Source of the DNA: Ephemerocybe angulata
Lineage: Eukaryota; Basidiomycota; Agaricomycetes; Agaricales; Psathyrellaceae
Direction: 5' to 3'
Assembly: GCA_013368325.1 (NCBI GenBank)
Contig: JAACJK010000065.1
Span: 62,001-126,000 of the forward strand
DNA length: 64,000 bases
Below the pieces are notes generated by a model, which worked only from the letters and a program-made list of their open reading frames with translations, searched no databases and was not told the DNA's origin. The stretch's first letter is position 1. Every line of letters begins with the position of its first letter. Below are positions 40,801 through 51,181 of the stretch, piece after piece. Both the position numbers and the translations under genes were made by a program.

Positions 40801-41815
40801 TCATCCGGTTTGTCGGTTATCTGCAGAAGATGTAGCATAGACTCTAGAGCCTAGCCTTTTACGTGAGGTAAGTTCTCAAGATACGGGTTGTCAACGATAT
40901 TCGCTGAACCTAGTCTGAGCTTGGAGGTGACGCAACCATGAAGCCTTCCAGCCCTTTTGAGGCGAGAAAGCAATTCCTTCGATGTTCGCAAATAATTCCA
41001 TGATGGAATTCGTTATGGGAGGATGATAGGTTCGTGAAGGTTCATAACATCGAAGCAACTCAAGCCTGAGCGCTTGTGGGACTACTCGGGCGCCTACCAA
41101 TTCCCAATGACTGACACTTTCTTTTATTCGGATATTCGGATATGCTCTTCTCAGAATGCCAGCTTCCAGGAGCACTGCCGCACGATGTTGTAGTCTAACT
41201 CCTCTATGATTCTCGAAGCCGTCTATACGGATGTCAGGCTGGTTGCTCTTGAATGCCCGGGATTTCCAAGCAGATGACCCCCCCCAGGGTGACAACACAT
41301 GTTATTACAATTTTCAACTGCTTATATCAGTTACTGTTCTCAAGGTATACTCAGATGCTCGATTATACTGCCTGTGACCTTTTTACATGATTTGGGAATC
41401 GATTGAGTGCCGATCCTCCCGTTGCCCCTCGTTGCCCCCATGTCTCTTGTCTTAACCTGCGATACGCCATCAATACGCCATGACGGATGCTGAGAACTGG
41501 ATGACTACATATATCGTCTTCCCGAACCATTGCTCTGGCACCTGCCTTCATGTAGGATTCGTCCCTTTAAAAGGTGGAGGTTCTTGGAGACCCCTCTTCG
41601 TGGTCTTAAATTTGATGGTGATACCTTTACGAAATGAGCTTGAGAATGACAGCCTAAGCAAGCCTAAGATTGCCGGGCGCTTCACGAGTGGTGATTAGCG
41701 CCTGTTAACACTCAAGTCGAGCACATAAAATACTATAAATTACAAAGCTATCTACATGTAAAATGAATACAAACAAGATCAAGAAGCTAAGGAAAACAAA
41801 CAGAACATGCAGCCA
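40801..41815. other. Right flank of the KDZ element
   Basis: No supported gene. A minus frame at 40891-41298 (135 codons) shows no recognisable motif. The copy of CAGAAGATG at 40824-40832 matches the left flank. The region near 41700 resembles the 3' flank of the other gene X copies (GCGCCTGTTAACACTCAAGTCGAG). Confidence 0.45.
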
Positions 41816-42676
41816 TTACCACGTTGCAGTACCAGCAGTAGCAAAGTGGACGCCAGGCTTGACGCCAGGAACTGGTGAAACCTCCTCTGGGTAGTCGGGG
41901 ACAGTGAAGAAAAAATCCTCTTTTCCTGGTCGATGCAATACGCACGGGTTGCATGCTAGCGCGGTGAACCTCTCACGCCCCTCCCGAATATCCGAACGTG
42001 AAAAGCCAGCCCACGCTTCATTAGAGTGGATTGGGCCTACCTCCCCGGGAGCCAGATGGTGGCGGAGGTTGAAGTAAGCCTCGACTTCGTATCCTGCGGG
42101 CGAGTTGACTGCCTTCTTCTCGCATAAATCGACATAGTCAAAGAAAAATTCCCTTTCCTCCTCATCACCCCCATCCCAGAAGCGAATGGAAAGTCGATCG
42201 TCTGGGATTGGAACAAGCCATACGTTGTCACCGGGATTGGGTTTGGCCTAAAATGCGAAACAAAACATGAGATCGAAAGAGGCGCGTTGGCCATGGCCAG
42301 CATTTGACACACGTACACCTTCATAAAGGATTTTCCCTCCGGTTACATCCAGCAGGGAGTCCATGCGCCTGTCCCAGTCGGCACGGGCAGCAGCGAGGTC
42401 GGACTCCGGGGTTCCCATGCCCCGGTATAAGGCATTGAGGGCTTCATCGTTGGGAAGGAAATTACTACTGAAATCGCAGTCGACAGGAAAATCGTCCAAT
42501 GGAAGATCATCCAATGCGGCGTCAAACCGGTTTCGACAGACCCTTCCTTTCGACGAGATGATGGAAACACCGTCAGGCTCGCCCGCCGGTGGAGAGGAGG
42601 TTGTTAACTAGTGCCATGTGCAAGCTGAGCTTTGAACACAGATAAAAGAAGGTAGAGCATTGCTCACGTTAGACAT
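41816..42676 (-). CDS. Gene X, copy C: uncharacterised conserved protein, divergent paralogue
   Basis: Same three-exon layout as copy A: mini-exon ATG TCT AAC (MSN, 42676-42668), intron of about 60 nt, exon 2 LTTSSPPAGEPDGVSIISSK with GRVCRNRFDAALDDLP, second intron near 42330-42250, exon 3 AKPNPGDNVWLVPIPDDRLS with RFWDGG, AVNSPAGYEVEAYFNLRHHL, NPCVLHRPGKEDFFF and the end TAGTATW. The coding frame is open throughout. It is clearly more diverged than copies A and B are from each other, so it predates their duplication. Function unknown. Confidence 0.72.
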
Positions 42677-42780
42677 TTTATTCGACATGTGGGTCTTGGT
42701 TGAAGAGAGGGCTCCACTCCAACCTGCTCCAATTTAGCAGCCCCTGTATATTCGGAAAATGCCGAGCATCAAGGATCGGC

Positions 42781-42798
42781 GCCCCTTTCGAAAGGGGC
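42781..42798. repeat. Perfect 18 bp palindrome upstream of gene X copy C
   Basis: GCCCCTTTCGAAAGGGGC, about 105 bases upstream of the start. Copy B also has a perfect hairpin upstream (23332-23352) with a different sequence. Confidence 0.6.
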
Positions 42799-42829
42799 TC
42801 GACCCTTTAATTGCCTCCAAGTCGGAATG

Positions 42830-43420
42830 CAAGGCGTCTCGACACCGCTGGATAGTGGAATTTGTCTAAAAATTCTTCAGTACCATCGAAGAATGCGATG
42901 GGACCCAAAGCTTACATTGGATGATGCTGGTTGCAGGGGGTTTCGGTATGTGCCACGGTGCAGTCATTGTTCGCGCCGGCGTACTCAAGGGACAAAAGAA
43001 GGGCGTCGTAGCAACCACGGGCTTCAAGCTTCAAGGTTGATCAGAGCGTCGATACCGTTGGGGTGTAAAATTTAAACGGAGGTGACTGCTCTGCGCTCAA
43101 ACTGAGCAAATGAATGTACTGACGATTTTATTCAGGCGATGCCTCCACACAAGCCGTTCTCCAGGGCGCCAAGAATTAGAGAGTAGAACGACGAGACGGT
43201 GCTTCTGCGTTTCATCGTTGGAGAATCGAAGGCTGGCTATGCCTTGCGAAAAAGAGGTCAGTTCCGTTCATAAATCGTTGGCCACGGTATATGACTGACT
43301 GCGGTGAAGGAGCATGCGGAGATGGGCAGCCTCCTCCAGGACCAGACAGAGGCTCGATGTGCTTGCTGACTAGCCCGCACGTTCAGACAGGTCGGTACGA
43401 TGTACTCGCGTTAATCTGCG
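42830..43420 (+). pseudogene. Relic of the split-exon repeat array
   Basis: GATGATGCTGGTTGCAGGGG near 42921 matches the phrase at 8718 and 9527. ATCGAAGGCTGGCTATGCC followed by AAAAAGAGGTCAGTTCCGTT (about 43218-43268) matches 9245-9288, and the following intron-like text ending near 43305 matches 9281-9329. Frames are broken. It sits just upstream of gene X copy C, as the arrays at 2.4-3.3 and 6.1-9.9 kb sit around copy A. Confidence 0.5.
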
Positions 43421-43690
43421 AATGAGTGTGTACAACATATGTCCAATATCGGAGGAGCCCTTGGACGCAGTCGTCGATTGGACGCAGTCGTCGAAGGGCT
43501 GGCGGCAACCGCTGCAGATCGTCGTTAGCAAGGAAGGGCACCTCTGGAGGTGTCGTATAAGTGGAGTTCCCTACGATGGCAAACACACGCTGTACATTAT
43601 ACATTCCGTTCGAGTCATAGGCGCACGCTTTCTAATGCCATCCATATCTTACACGAGTCACTGTCAAAGGGCGGCTACTTTCTAAGTACC

Positions 43691-46185
43691 TCAAAGCTTC
43701 GCCTTCCCATCCGTCGTTACCCCCGCCTGCTTCTGGCCACGCAAGAGCATCGGCCGAATGGACCCCCCGTATGCTTCGGGTACCACAGTTTTGTTCAGCG
43801 GCTCTTGCTGGGCGCGATTCCACAGAGCTTCGTAAACCTTCCCATCGCGAACACCGAGAGCACTGTTTCGAGAAATCGTATAAGCACTCGATGGCACTCG
43901 AGAGGGAAAATAATAATAATGACCTGTCCAGCTCCCAGTCTGTGAAACCGAAGGCATCGGTAAGGCCAATGGCTTCGGGAAGAATCTCCTCACAAAGCCG
44001 ACGGATCGCGACACGCAGAGTACGAGTGACATCTCCGCCACTCGTTGAGCGAACGACGTTGAAGGACAATAAGTCAACTAAACCGGTTTCCACCGTGGTC
44101 AGGAGGTACTACTCAGAGTCAGGGAGGTTATCAGATGATTGTGGACGTCGGTACTCACCAAGATGAAGATATTGCGAACAGCAGTCTGCTCCCTCTCACC
44201 GGGGAGCTTAGTCTTTAAGTCGTCTATCATCCCCCCCACTTGCTTTGCCACGAAGGCCTCACTGACAGCTTTCGAAACGCGTTGGTAGACACTTGCATCC
44301 GGATACTTGATGTTCTTCGCAAGGTCGGAAACAACGAGTGCAGCGCGCCATTCCAGCAGGACGATGGCGGTCGTGGGGTGCGTCCATTCTTCAATCGAGG
44401 GCGAGAATACAGGCATGGACACAGGTGGAATGAGAAGGCGGAGGTAGAAGGACGAAGGGGTGAGGGTCGATGGATCAGGCTTGGGGGACGAAAAGAGGGA
44501 GTGGAGGGTCTTTAGGGCCGCACGGACGACCTGTTGGTCGAGCACAAAATTGTCGCCTTCGTAACTGGGGTTCGATGTTAGCATGTTCTAAGGATTAAAG
44601 ACGAGGTATACCTACGTGACACTAGGAAGATAATCGTTGTACATTCTACCAAGGCCAGCGAACGCGCTGTATCCATGTCCTCCCATGGAGCGCCGCGCGA
44701 CTTCGATATCCTGAACGCCAGTAGACGAAACGAGCACCTTCAACCCGCTGGTCGTAGCATGCATCTCCGCCAACAAAGACGTGTCGCCCTTGGCAAGGCA
44801 GGCGGCCATGGTATCAAAGGCTTTGGTCTTGTAAGATTCAGTACAGAGGCCGTGTAGAGGACGGTGAGACTGACCAGCTGCCTTCCAAGCTGGATGAACA
44901 CGTAAGAATGGGAGAGAATAGGCAAGAGTCGGTAGTATGTGGAAGGGTAGGATATGATTTGCTTCTCAAGGCCGTCGGGCCCTATCTCGCCCTGTCTGCG
45001 AACAGTACCGTAGCGAATGGCCACCGTGGCAGCCTTGGCCATGAGCCATCCGCCTCCAGTGACCATATTGGCTCGAATATAAAGCATCTGGGTCAACGTC
45101 AGGAGAGTTGCTGGGAATCAACATGAGAACGTACCCCTCCGTAGCTAAGCTTGGCGTGCGGGGGCTGCTGGTAGCGCCCGTCATCCGTCACTTGCGCAAA
45201 CTTGGAGAGCATCTGCTCTTTGGGTATGCGCACATGATCGAATCTAGCAAAGCCATTGTCGGTGGGTCCGAAACCAGCGCCCGACTTGGGACCTGTGGAC
45301 GAGTCAGTTACGCCCGTTTACATGCGCTGACTCCTTACCTATATCGCCGATGACGATCCCAGGCAGGGGTGTGTGATCCTTGAGCGACCGCAGCTGCACA
45401 AAGAACAGGTGGGGCCCAAGGTCTTTCCCACCGAGAATCAGCTTCGCTTGGACAACGCCATGCGTGGCAGTCTTGCCGAGGGCGCCAATCCACCATTTAC
45501 TGCTGGTGATGGTCGGTGAGTTGATTTCGAATTCCTGGGTTTGAGGAATGTAGGTCGCCGTCGTCTCTAGCCGCCCGACGTTTGTCCCGTGTCCCAGCTC
45601 TGTCTGGAGGTAGCAGCCAAAGATCCCGTGAGAGGCGATGAGGGCGCCGTATTTCTCGACGAGGCTGGGGGCTCCCTGCAAGTTGAATACCGGTTGGAAT
45701 GCTAATTCATGTGAATTTCAGGGTCGAAGGGAATGCATGGCGTCGACGCACCAACGTTGTGCAGATGGATGGGGAGTTGCTCGTCGAGCGTCGCAATCGC
45801 GATACTCGTATCCTGAGCCGACCAGTTGTTCTGCTCCTGCAGCTCGTAGATACGGTTGGTCAAGGCCATACCCCGAGTATACCTCTCCGTTCGCGACATA
45901 AAGTCCCTGCAAGATATAAGTCGTGACAGCGGCCTCGGTTGTGCATAACACACCGTTGTGACTTGTCGAAGACAGGGTCATTCTCGAGGACCTGGACGAT
46001 GCTGCTTCGCGCCCTCCATTCCTCTGCACTGTCTACGTTGTGATTAGCCGAGATGCGGGGTAATTCTCGAAAAGCGTACTGTAGAGATAGTCGCGTACAA
46101 CGCCGACTTTAATGGATGTCGTGGCGCGTGCCTGGGCCATATCCTTTCCAGTTTGCTCATTCAAGTCATATACCTTGGAAGTCAT
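43691..46185 (-). CDS. Peroxisomal acyl-CoA oxidase
   Basis: First enzyme of peroxisomal beta-oxidation; it is an FAD enzyme that makes trans-2-enoyl-CoA and hydrogen peroxide. Multi-exon on minus from ATG 46185: [20 protein letters not shown]; then [40 protein letters not shown] with [20 protein letters not shown] and [20 protein letters not shown] (the substrate/FAD region typical of acyl-CoA oxidases); [55 protein letters not shown] with [20 protein letters not shown] and [18 protein letters not shown]; then the C-terminal oxidase domain. The protein ends GKAKL, and AKL is an accepted PTS1 peroxisome signal. The catalytic Glu of the family is probably in the YEGDN motif. The gene appears intact; I did not check each of the roughly ten introns for phase. 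Confidence 0.9.
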
Positions 46186-46673
46186 AGTCGGCCGTTCGAC
46201 GACGTAAAAGAGGGGTAGAAGTGAGTAGAACTGAAAAGCACGTTAGCCCCTCGGGTCCTGGGTATCACGAACACCGGAGACCTGGTCTTATGACATGATG
46301 GTTTAATTGAACCCAGGTCGGCCGGCTGCCGGCGCTTAACGGCTTTAAAACCCGAGGACCCAGCCAAACATTGATGTGAACTTCTTGGCGCCAATTTCAA
46401 CTTTTCATCCATCTTGAGCCTGAACCTCACCATGTCAACAGCAGAATGCCCTCTCGCACAAGGAGGATGTCATTCATACCGGTTGGTCGAACAAGGACAG
46501 CGGCGATCGATTACTTCGCCATAAACAGGGCAAGAATTCTGATTGGGTTTCAGTGAACAAGGCCAAAGCCCAATGGATCGCGATGGTCCTAGCAAGCCGT
46601 GAAATGCTCTGGGAATCTGGCAGCCATCGGTCCCCACAAGTCACTACTATTCTCTTTTCCTACGACACCGACA
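46186..46673. other. Divergent promoter region
   Basis: Lies between acyl-CoA oxidase (minus) and a membrane protein (plus). A small plus ATG at 46433 opens a 30-codon frame (MSTAECPLAQGGCHSYR) that may be an upstream ORF or nothing. Confidence 0.4.
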
Positions 46674-48296
46674 ATGGCGGTGGTGGGTACCAACTTCACC
46701 GCCGCAGAAGGCTGGCCGCGGCTAGACGCCGCACATCTAGCGGCGATGATCATTGAAACAGCACTTTTCGGTATGTCGAATCGGGCCGCATTCAGGGAGT
46801 TTGTAGGAAACACATCTGACACCCAGAACCAGGCCTCTACATCGGTGCTTTCTACAGGATGATTGGAACCTTTCGAAAAAGCTCCAAAGGAAGCCGGGCC
46901 ATGCTTTCCAGAGCAAGGTTCTGGTTTGCTGTATTACTATTTCTCTGTATAACTGGGGTGCGTGGCTCGAAAGAACTCTGAAGGAAGGCTAGAAATGAGA
47001 AACTAACGCACCTGCGCAGAACTGGGTCACAGAGCTCATGATTCTCTGGCGAGCGTTCATCCCGAGCACGGATACAACATACAACTTCGGTCCTGAAACA
47101 GGACAGGGTTTGCCGAGTTTTGCCCGTTACTTCAAGTTCGAGGTGAACTCCCCCCTGAACGTTGCAAACACTATATTCTATGTTTTAGTGACCCTCCTGG
47201 GTAACCTCTTCATGGCGAGTCCTTATTTTCCTAGCTCACCCCCCTTCGAGGCTCTTATCAGGATCCCTAAGATATTCCGCCTCTACATTATCTGGTCTCG
47301 AAGATGGTGGATCTCCGTTCCACCATTGCTACTCTGCATTGGCATCGCAGTGTCTGGACTCATGACGGCTGTTCTCTTCTCCCAATCCACCGCAAACGCC
47401 CGGATCTTTGAAACGGCTAGAGCATGGATAACATCGTATTTTGCGATGTGTCTTACGTATGCAGGTCGTTCACGCTCTTTGCCTTCGAGCCCTACTGACA
47501 ATGTGTACAGGTGCAATCTCTACTCTACTTGTATGTCTTCCACCTTTACGCTTCACACCGAATAGGCTCACTGTCAATCTTCCCAGGTTTGATCTGTTAC
47601 CAGATCTTCACGTCGAACACCCAGCTGGCGTTATTCAAGTTGGAGAAAGTAGGCAGGAATGTAAGTTCTTACCTAACTCTAGTTTCACGTTCTCGAAGGC
47701 CTGAATTTACACCCAGAAAGTCCCATACGTCTTTGTTCAAAGCGCCGCAGTGTACAGGTATATTCTATCGTACTTAAATACACGGGGCACTGACGCCCAC
47801 CATTCTTAGCCCCCTCCTTCTAATCTCGCTGATCACCTACGTCTTAAACTCCAATCTCGTATACATAAGTGTCGATATGACGAGCCCAGTCATTGTAGGT
47901 CCACACTCAGGCTTTTGTACCACACTACTCACCTATCTTCTTCAGGGCATTAATTTCTGTTTGATTCTGACACGGATAAGTGCCACATCGTCTGACAACA
48001 CGGTCTACGTGATTTCAGATATGAAGTCCAACACAGGCGCTGGCGCTGTTACAGTTAATCGCCAAGCCACAATCGCGATCTCGACAGCGGTAGAGAAGCA
48101 CGTCGATGGCGCTGGCCAGTCTCCAGACGAGAACATGGACGCCACGGCGTATGGATCAATCGACCCAGAGGAGGGTAGAACTGAGATGGCCTATGACTCG
48201 CGTGTCGCAGAATTGCTGGAAGAAGGCGACACCAATCCTATGAGGCGGCATAGCGCCCCACAAGGTTGGACAGATGGGCCCTCATTTCGCGTATAA
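46674..48296 (+). CDS. Multi-pass membrane protein, Agaricomycete family of unknown function
   Basis: Starts MAVVGTNFTAAEGWPRLDAA (an upstream in-frame ATG at 46599 is possible). Exons: AAHLAAMIIETALFG, then GLYIGAFYRMIGTF and ARFWFAVLLFLCITG, NWVTELMILWRAFIPSTDTT, NVANTIFYVLVTLLG, then RLYIIWSRRWWISVPPLLLC and IGIAVSGLMTAVLF, a further helix ending TGAISTLL, GLICYQIFTSN, and VYSPLLLISLITYVLNSNLV. About seven hydrophobic helices can be counted, followed by a hydrophilic cytosolic tail ending DGPSFRV. The YRLYIIWxRRW element recurs in many mushroom seven-helix proteins. No ligand or transport substrate can be inferred. Confidence 0.7.
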
Positions 48297-48899
48297 ACAT
48301 CTCAGAAGTCTTATCGGTCTCTCGAGCTATCTTATGGCGTACATATCTACTCTTTCTGGGCTTCGGTACGGGTTCCGACCGTATGATCTAATCCATTTGC
48401 TACATCATACTGGTTAAGCGCTCTCTGGTCGACCCCAAAAAAGGCTTACATATCAGCTGGCCGCAGTTATTGAATGACTGATCCTCAGGCCTCAGTAGTC
48501 CGAGCTAAACATAGGCTTATAGACTGCTTATTGCGCCCTTGGCATTCTTTGGGCGCTTTAAGTGCGAGCTCACTGAAGGCTATGTTCGCTGATAAAACAT
48601 ATGTATGGTGTTTGAGTCAATTGACGATCACGACCAGAATGATCAACTCCAGAATTGTTCGAGCTCGATGGCTTATGTACCGGGAGAGCCGCCGGCTGTT
48701 TGCACACGTTACCCCCACAGAGACCATCGCAAAGCAGCCTGATAAGGTCCTCACACTTCGTGCTAAAGTAGCAGTAGCTCTAGGTGGCTTCAGGAGTACG
48801 TTGAAAGTCAGGTAGAGAAGTGCGATGCTGGTGTATTATTACTCGGTACATCGGTGTCGTCACTCCTAATATGATGAACAAGGTATCTGGCGTACAAAC
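48297..48899. other. Intergenic region
   Basis: A plus frame of 113 codons (48474-48815) has no recognisable feature and no upstream support; otherwise nothing seen. Confidence 0.45.
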
Positions 48900-50198
48900 C
48901 TAATCGACGACTTCTTTTAGCCATTGGAAGATATCATCTGTCAGCTTCACTGGAGGCTGTTGGTTCAACGGAACGTCCAAAAACATATCCGCGTGCAGAC
49001 CATCTTCCTGGACGATGACCTTCGCTCTGGGATGGTATTGAGTGATCTGTTTCCCAACCTTGATGATATCATCCCTTGAGGTTTCCCGCTTTCCAGCCGT
49101 GATGAGAACCTTGTCTACAACCCCGTCCAGTCCCTCGAACCATGTCGCAGGTGTTGATGAAGCTGCGTCAATGTACGGATATGCGGAGAGAGGTACTCCT
49201 TCGAGGTACACTTCCGACAAGCCGCTATAGCCGAACGCCGTGATGATGTCGACATGCCTGTTCTCCGCGTACGAGGCGGCTTTGGTGCTAGTGAAGCTGA
49301 CCCAGGCGGAAACTGCCAGGGCACCTGCCAACTTTGACTTTTTGGGCAACTCGAGAGGATCCGCGATCGGGGAGGGGTTAAGGATGTGAAGCAAAATTTG
49401 AAGTATCAGATTTCCACCCGATGACTCCCCAACGAGCACAATGTCCTCTGGCTGGTAGCCCAGATCCATCAGGTACTGAATGGCAGATACCGCCTGGTTT
49501 AATTGAAGAGGGAACGATCCCACATCTCCCAAACCTAAGTAAAGTTCGTGAGTAGATATTACGAGGGAAGGGCACGCCGATACATACTGTACGCAAGTGC
49601 TGCAACGTTGACGCTCTTGCCCGACTTGACAAGCCTCTCCGCCATCGCTCCCCAGAAGTCATATGCGGGGCTTTGAGCCGGATAGATATATCCTCCACCT
49701 TCACCAAAGGCCATGTTTAGCAATGATAAAGTGTTTCGGGGCGAGTAAGTAACAGACCATGCATGTATAACAAGACCTTCTCTCTTCGGCGATCGCCAAT
49801 CCAGACTATCTTACCCCCATGGGCAAGCTCGTCTACCTGAATGGGGGCATGTTGATTCTTCGCCCACGCGACGTATGTCTCGTGTGTGGTCCCCTGCTGG
49901 AAGAGCTTCGTTTGAGCAGTCGTGAGCTCCAGCGCTGTGAGGGCTTGAAGGCCTATCTCAACAATCCTTCGCCTCCATGGCTTGCGACGATGGTAGTCAG
50001 AGAAAGGGGAAGCAGCGAGGTGCCAGAGCAGTGTGAATGCTAATAGCAGCATAGGCGGAGACATTAGCACCTTTATTTAGATACTATGTGGATTGGGCCA
50101 TACGACTCACGGAAGATGAACAGGATTCTGATGTAAGCCGAGAGCTTCTGCAACGAACTGAGCTGCAAGGATTTCTTTGGTTGCTGGATGCCGACCAT
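48900..50198 (-). CDS. Alpha/beta hydrolase (esterase/lipase of the HSL-like type)
   Basis: Minus gene from ATG 50198 (MVGIQQPKKSLQLSSLQKLS). The next exon continues PFTLLWHLAASPFSDYHRRK, a probable membrane-anchoring or signal-anchor helix, then ELAHGGKIVWIGDRRREKVL and LLYMHGGGYIYP, where HGGG is the oxyanion-hole motif of hormone-sensitive-lipase-like hydrolases. GYQPEDIVLVGESSGGNLIL carries the GxSxG nucleophile elbow (Ser of GESSGG). The family Asp is expected near DGVVDKVLITAGKRETSRDD, and the His in EDGLHADMFLD. It ends FQWLKEVVD. It probably hydrolyses carboxyl esters; the substrate is unknown. All three catalytic positions seem preserved, so it should be active. Confidence 0.85.
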
Positions 50199-51181
50199 GG
50201 CTTGGAAGAGAGCGGGGCTGGTTAAGGAGGTCACCTTATCTTAAATGAGCACAGAGGTGTGCTCTTATAGACGTAAAAGCCTGGCAGTTACTTCAATGAA
50301 GGGCAGGATTCCCGATTCAATGCAGCCCCATCATTGACAGTTGGTCGAGTGACGAGAACCACTCACAAGAGCATCGTCGTTGCTTCGTCCATCGTTTGCA
50401 TCGTCAACTTTCGGCTTGGCCACCTTGGTCCACCCCAAACTGCGGGCCTATCACAGGACTCATATAGGCCCCACATGCGACTCCGAAGGGTGTTTGAACC
50501 TTGAATTTGACACGAATAGGCGCCAGGAATTCTACTTCTTGTCCGGGTCGGCCGTCAAGTTGGAATCTGCACACACACGGTGACGAATCCCACCGGTATG
50601 AGGTGATAGTTTTCTGCCGTTCCAATTGGCAAGAAGCGCATCGAAGGTATTGGGAGAAGCCGAAGCAGTAATACGCCCCATAATAGCCTTCCCTGATTGG
50701 AGCAATCTTGAAAGGAAGCAGTCAAGAGCTTCACCGAGCGCCCCGCACCTGTGGTAAACAGCTCATGGTGTTAATTATTAAAGAGCAGTACCTAGCACTC
50801 TTCTCACATGTGATCCATCGGACTCCAACAATAGTCGAGAAGGTTTATCGGATAAGCTACGCACCGTAAGCGCTGGGCGACTGCGATGGGAACAGCAACG
50901 CGATACATGCCGCGACATATCGTCCACACAAAGTTCAGGCGCAGTCATCAATGGGATATCGCTGAGCCCTTCCTCGACGACAGTACTGTCGTCAGTACAA
51001 CCCCAACTTGCACAGGCACTCGTAAACGTGTAGATGAACAAAATCTGCCCGTGGATGATGCATCAGGGCCGGTGTATGTAGCCAAACGCCCCCGTAGAAT
51101 GTTTCAGACCCTAAGTGCTATGCTTTTGATTCAGTTTACGGTATAGATAACAGAGATATGAAAGACGAAACCAACACAATA
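50199..51181. other. Intergenic region
   Basis: No gene supported. Short frames on both strands (for example 50778-51041 minus, 50886-51146 plus) lie opposite each other and show no motif. Confidence 0.45.

Noticed and set aside
48474..48815. 113-codon plus frame between two genes
   Set aside because: No motif, no promoter-like or splice evidence; chance is sufficient.
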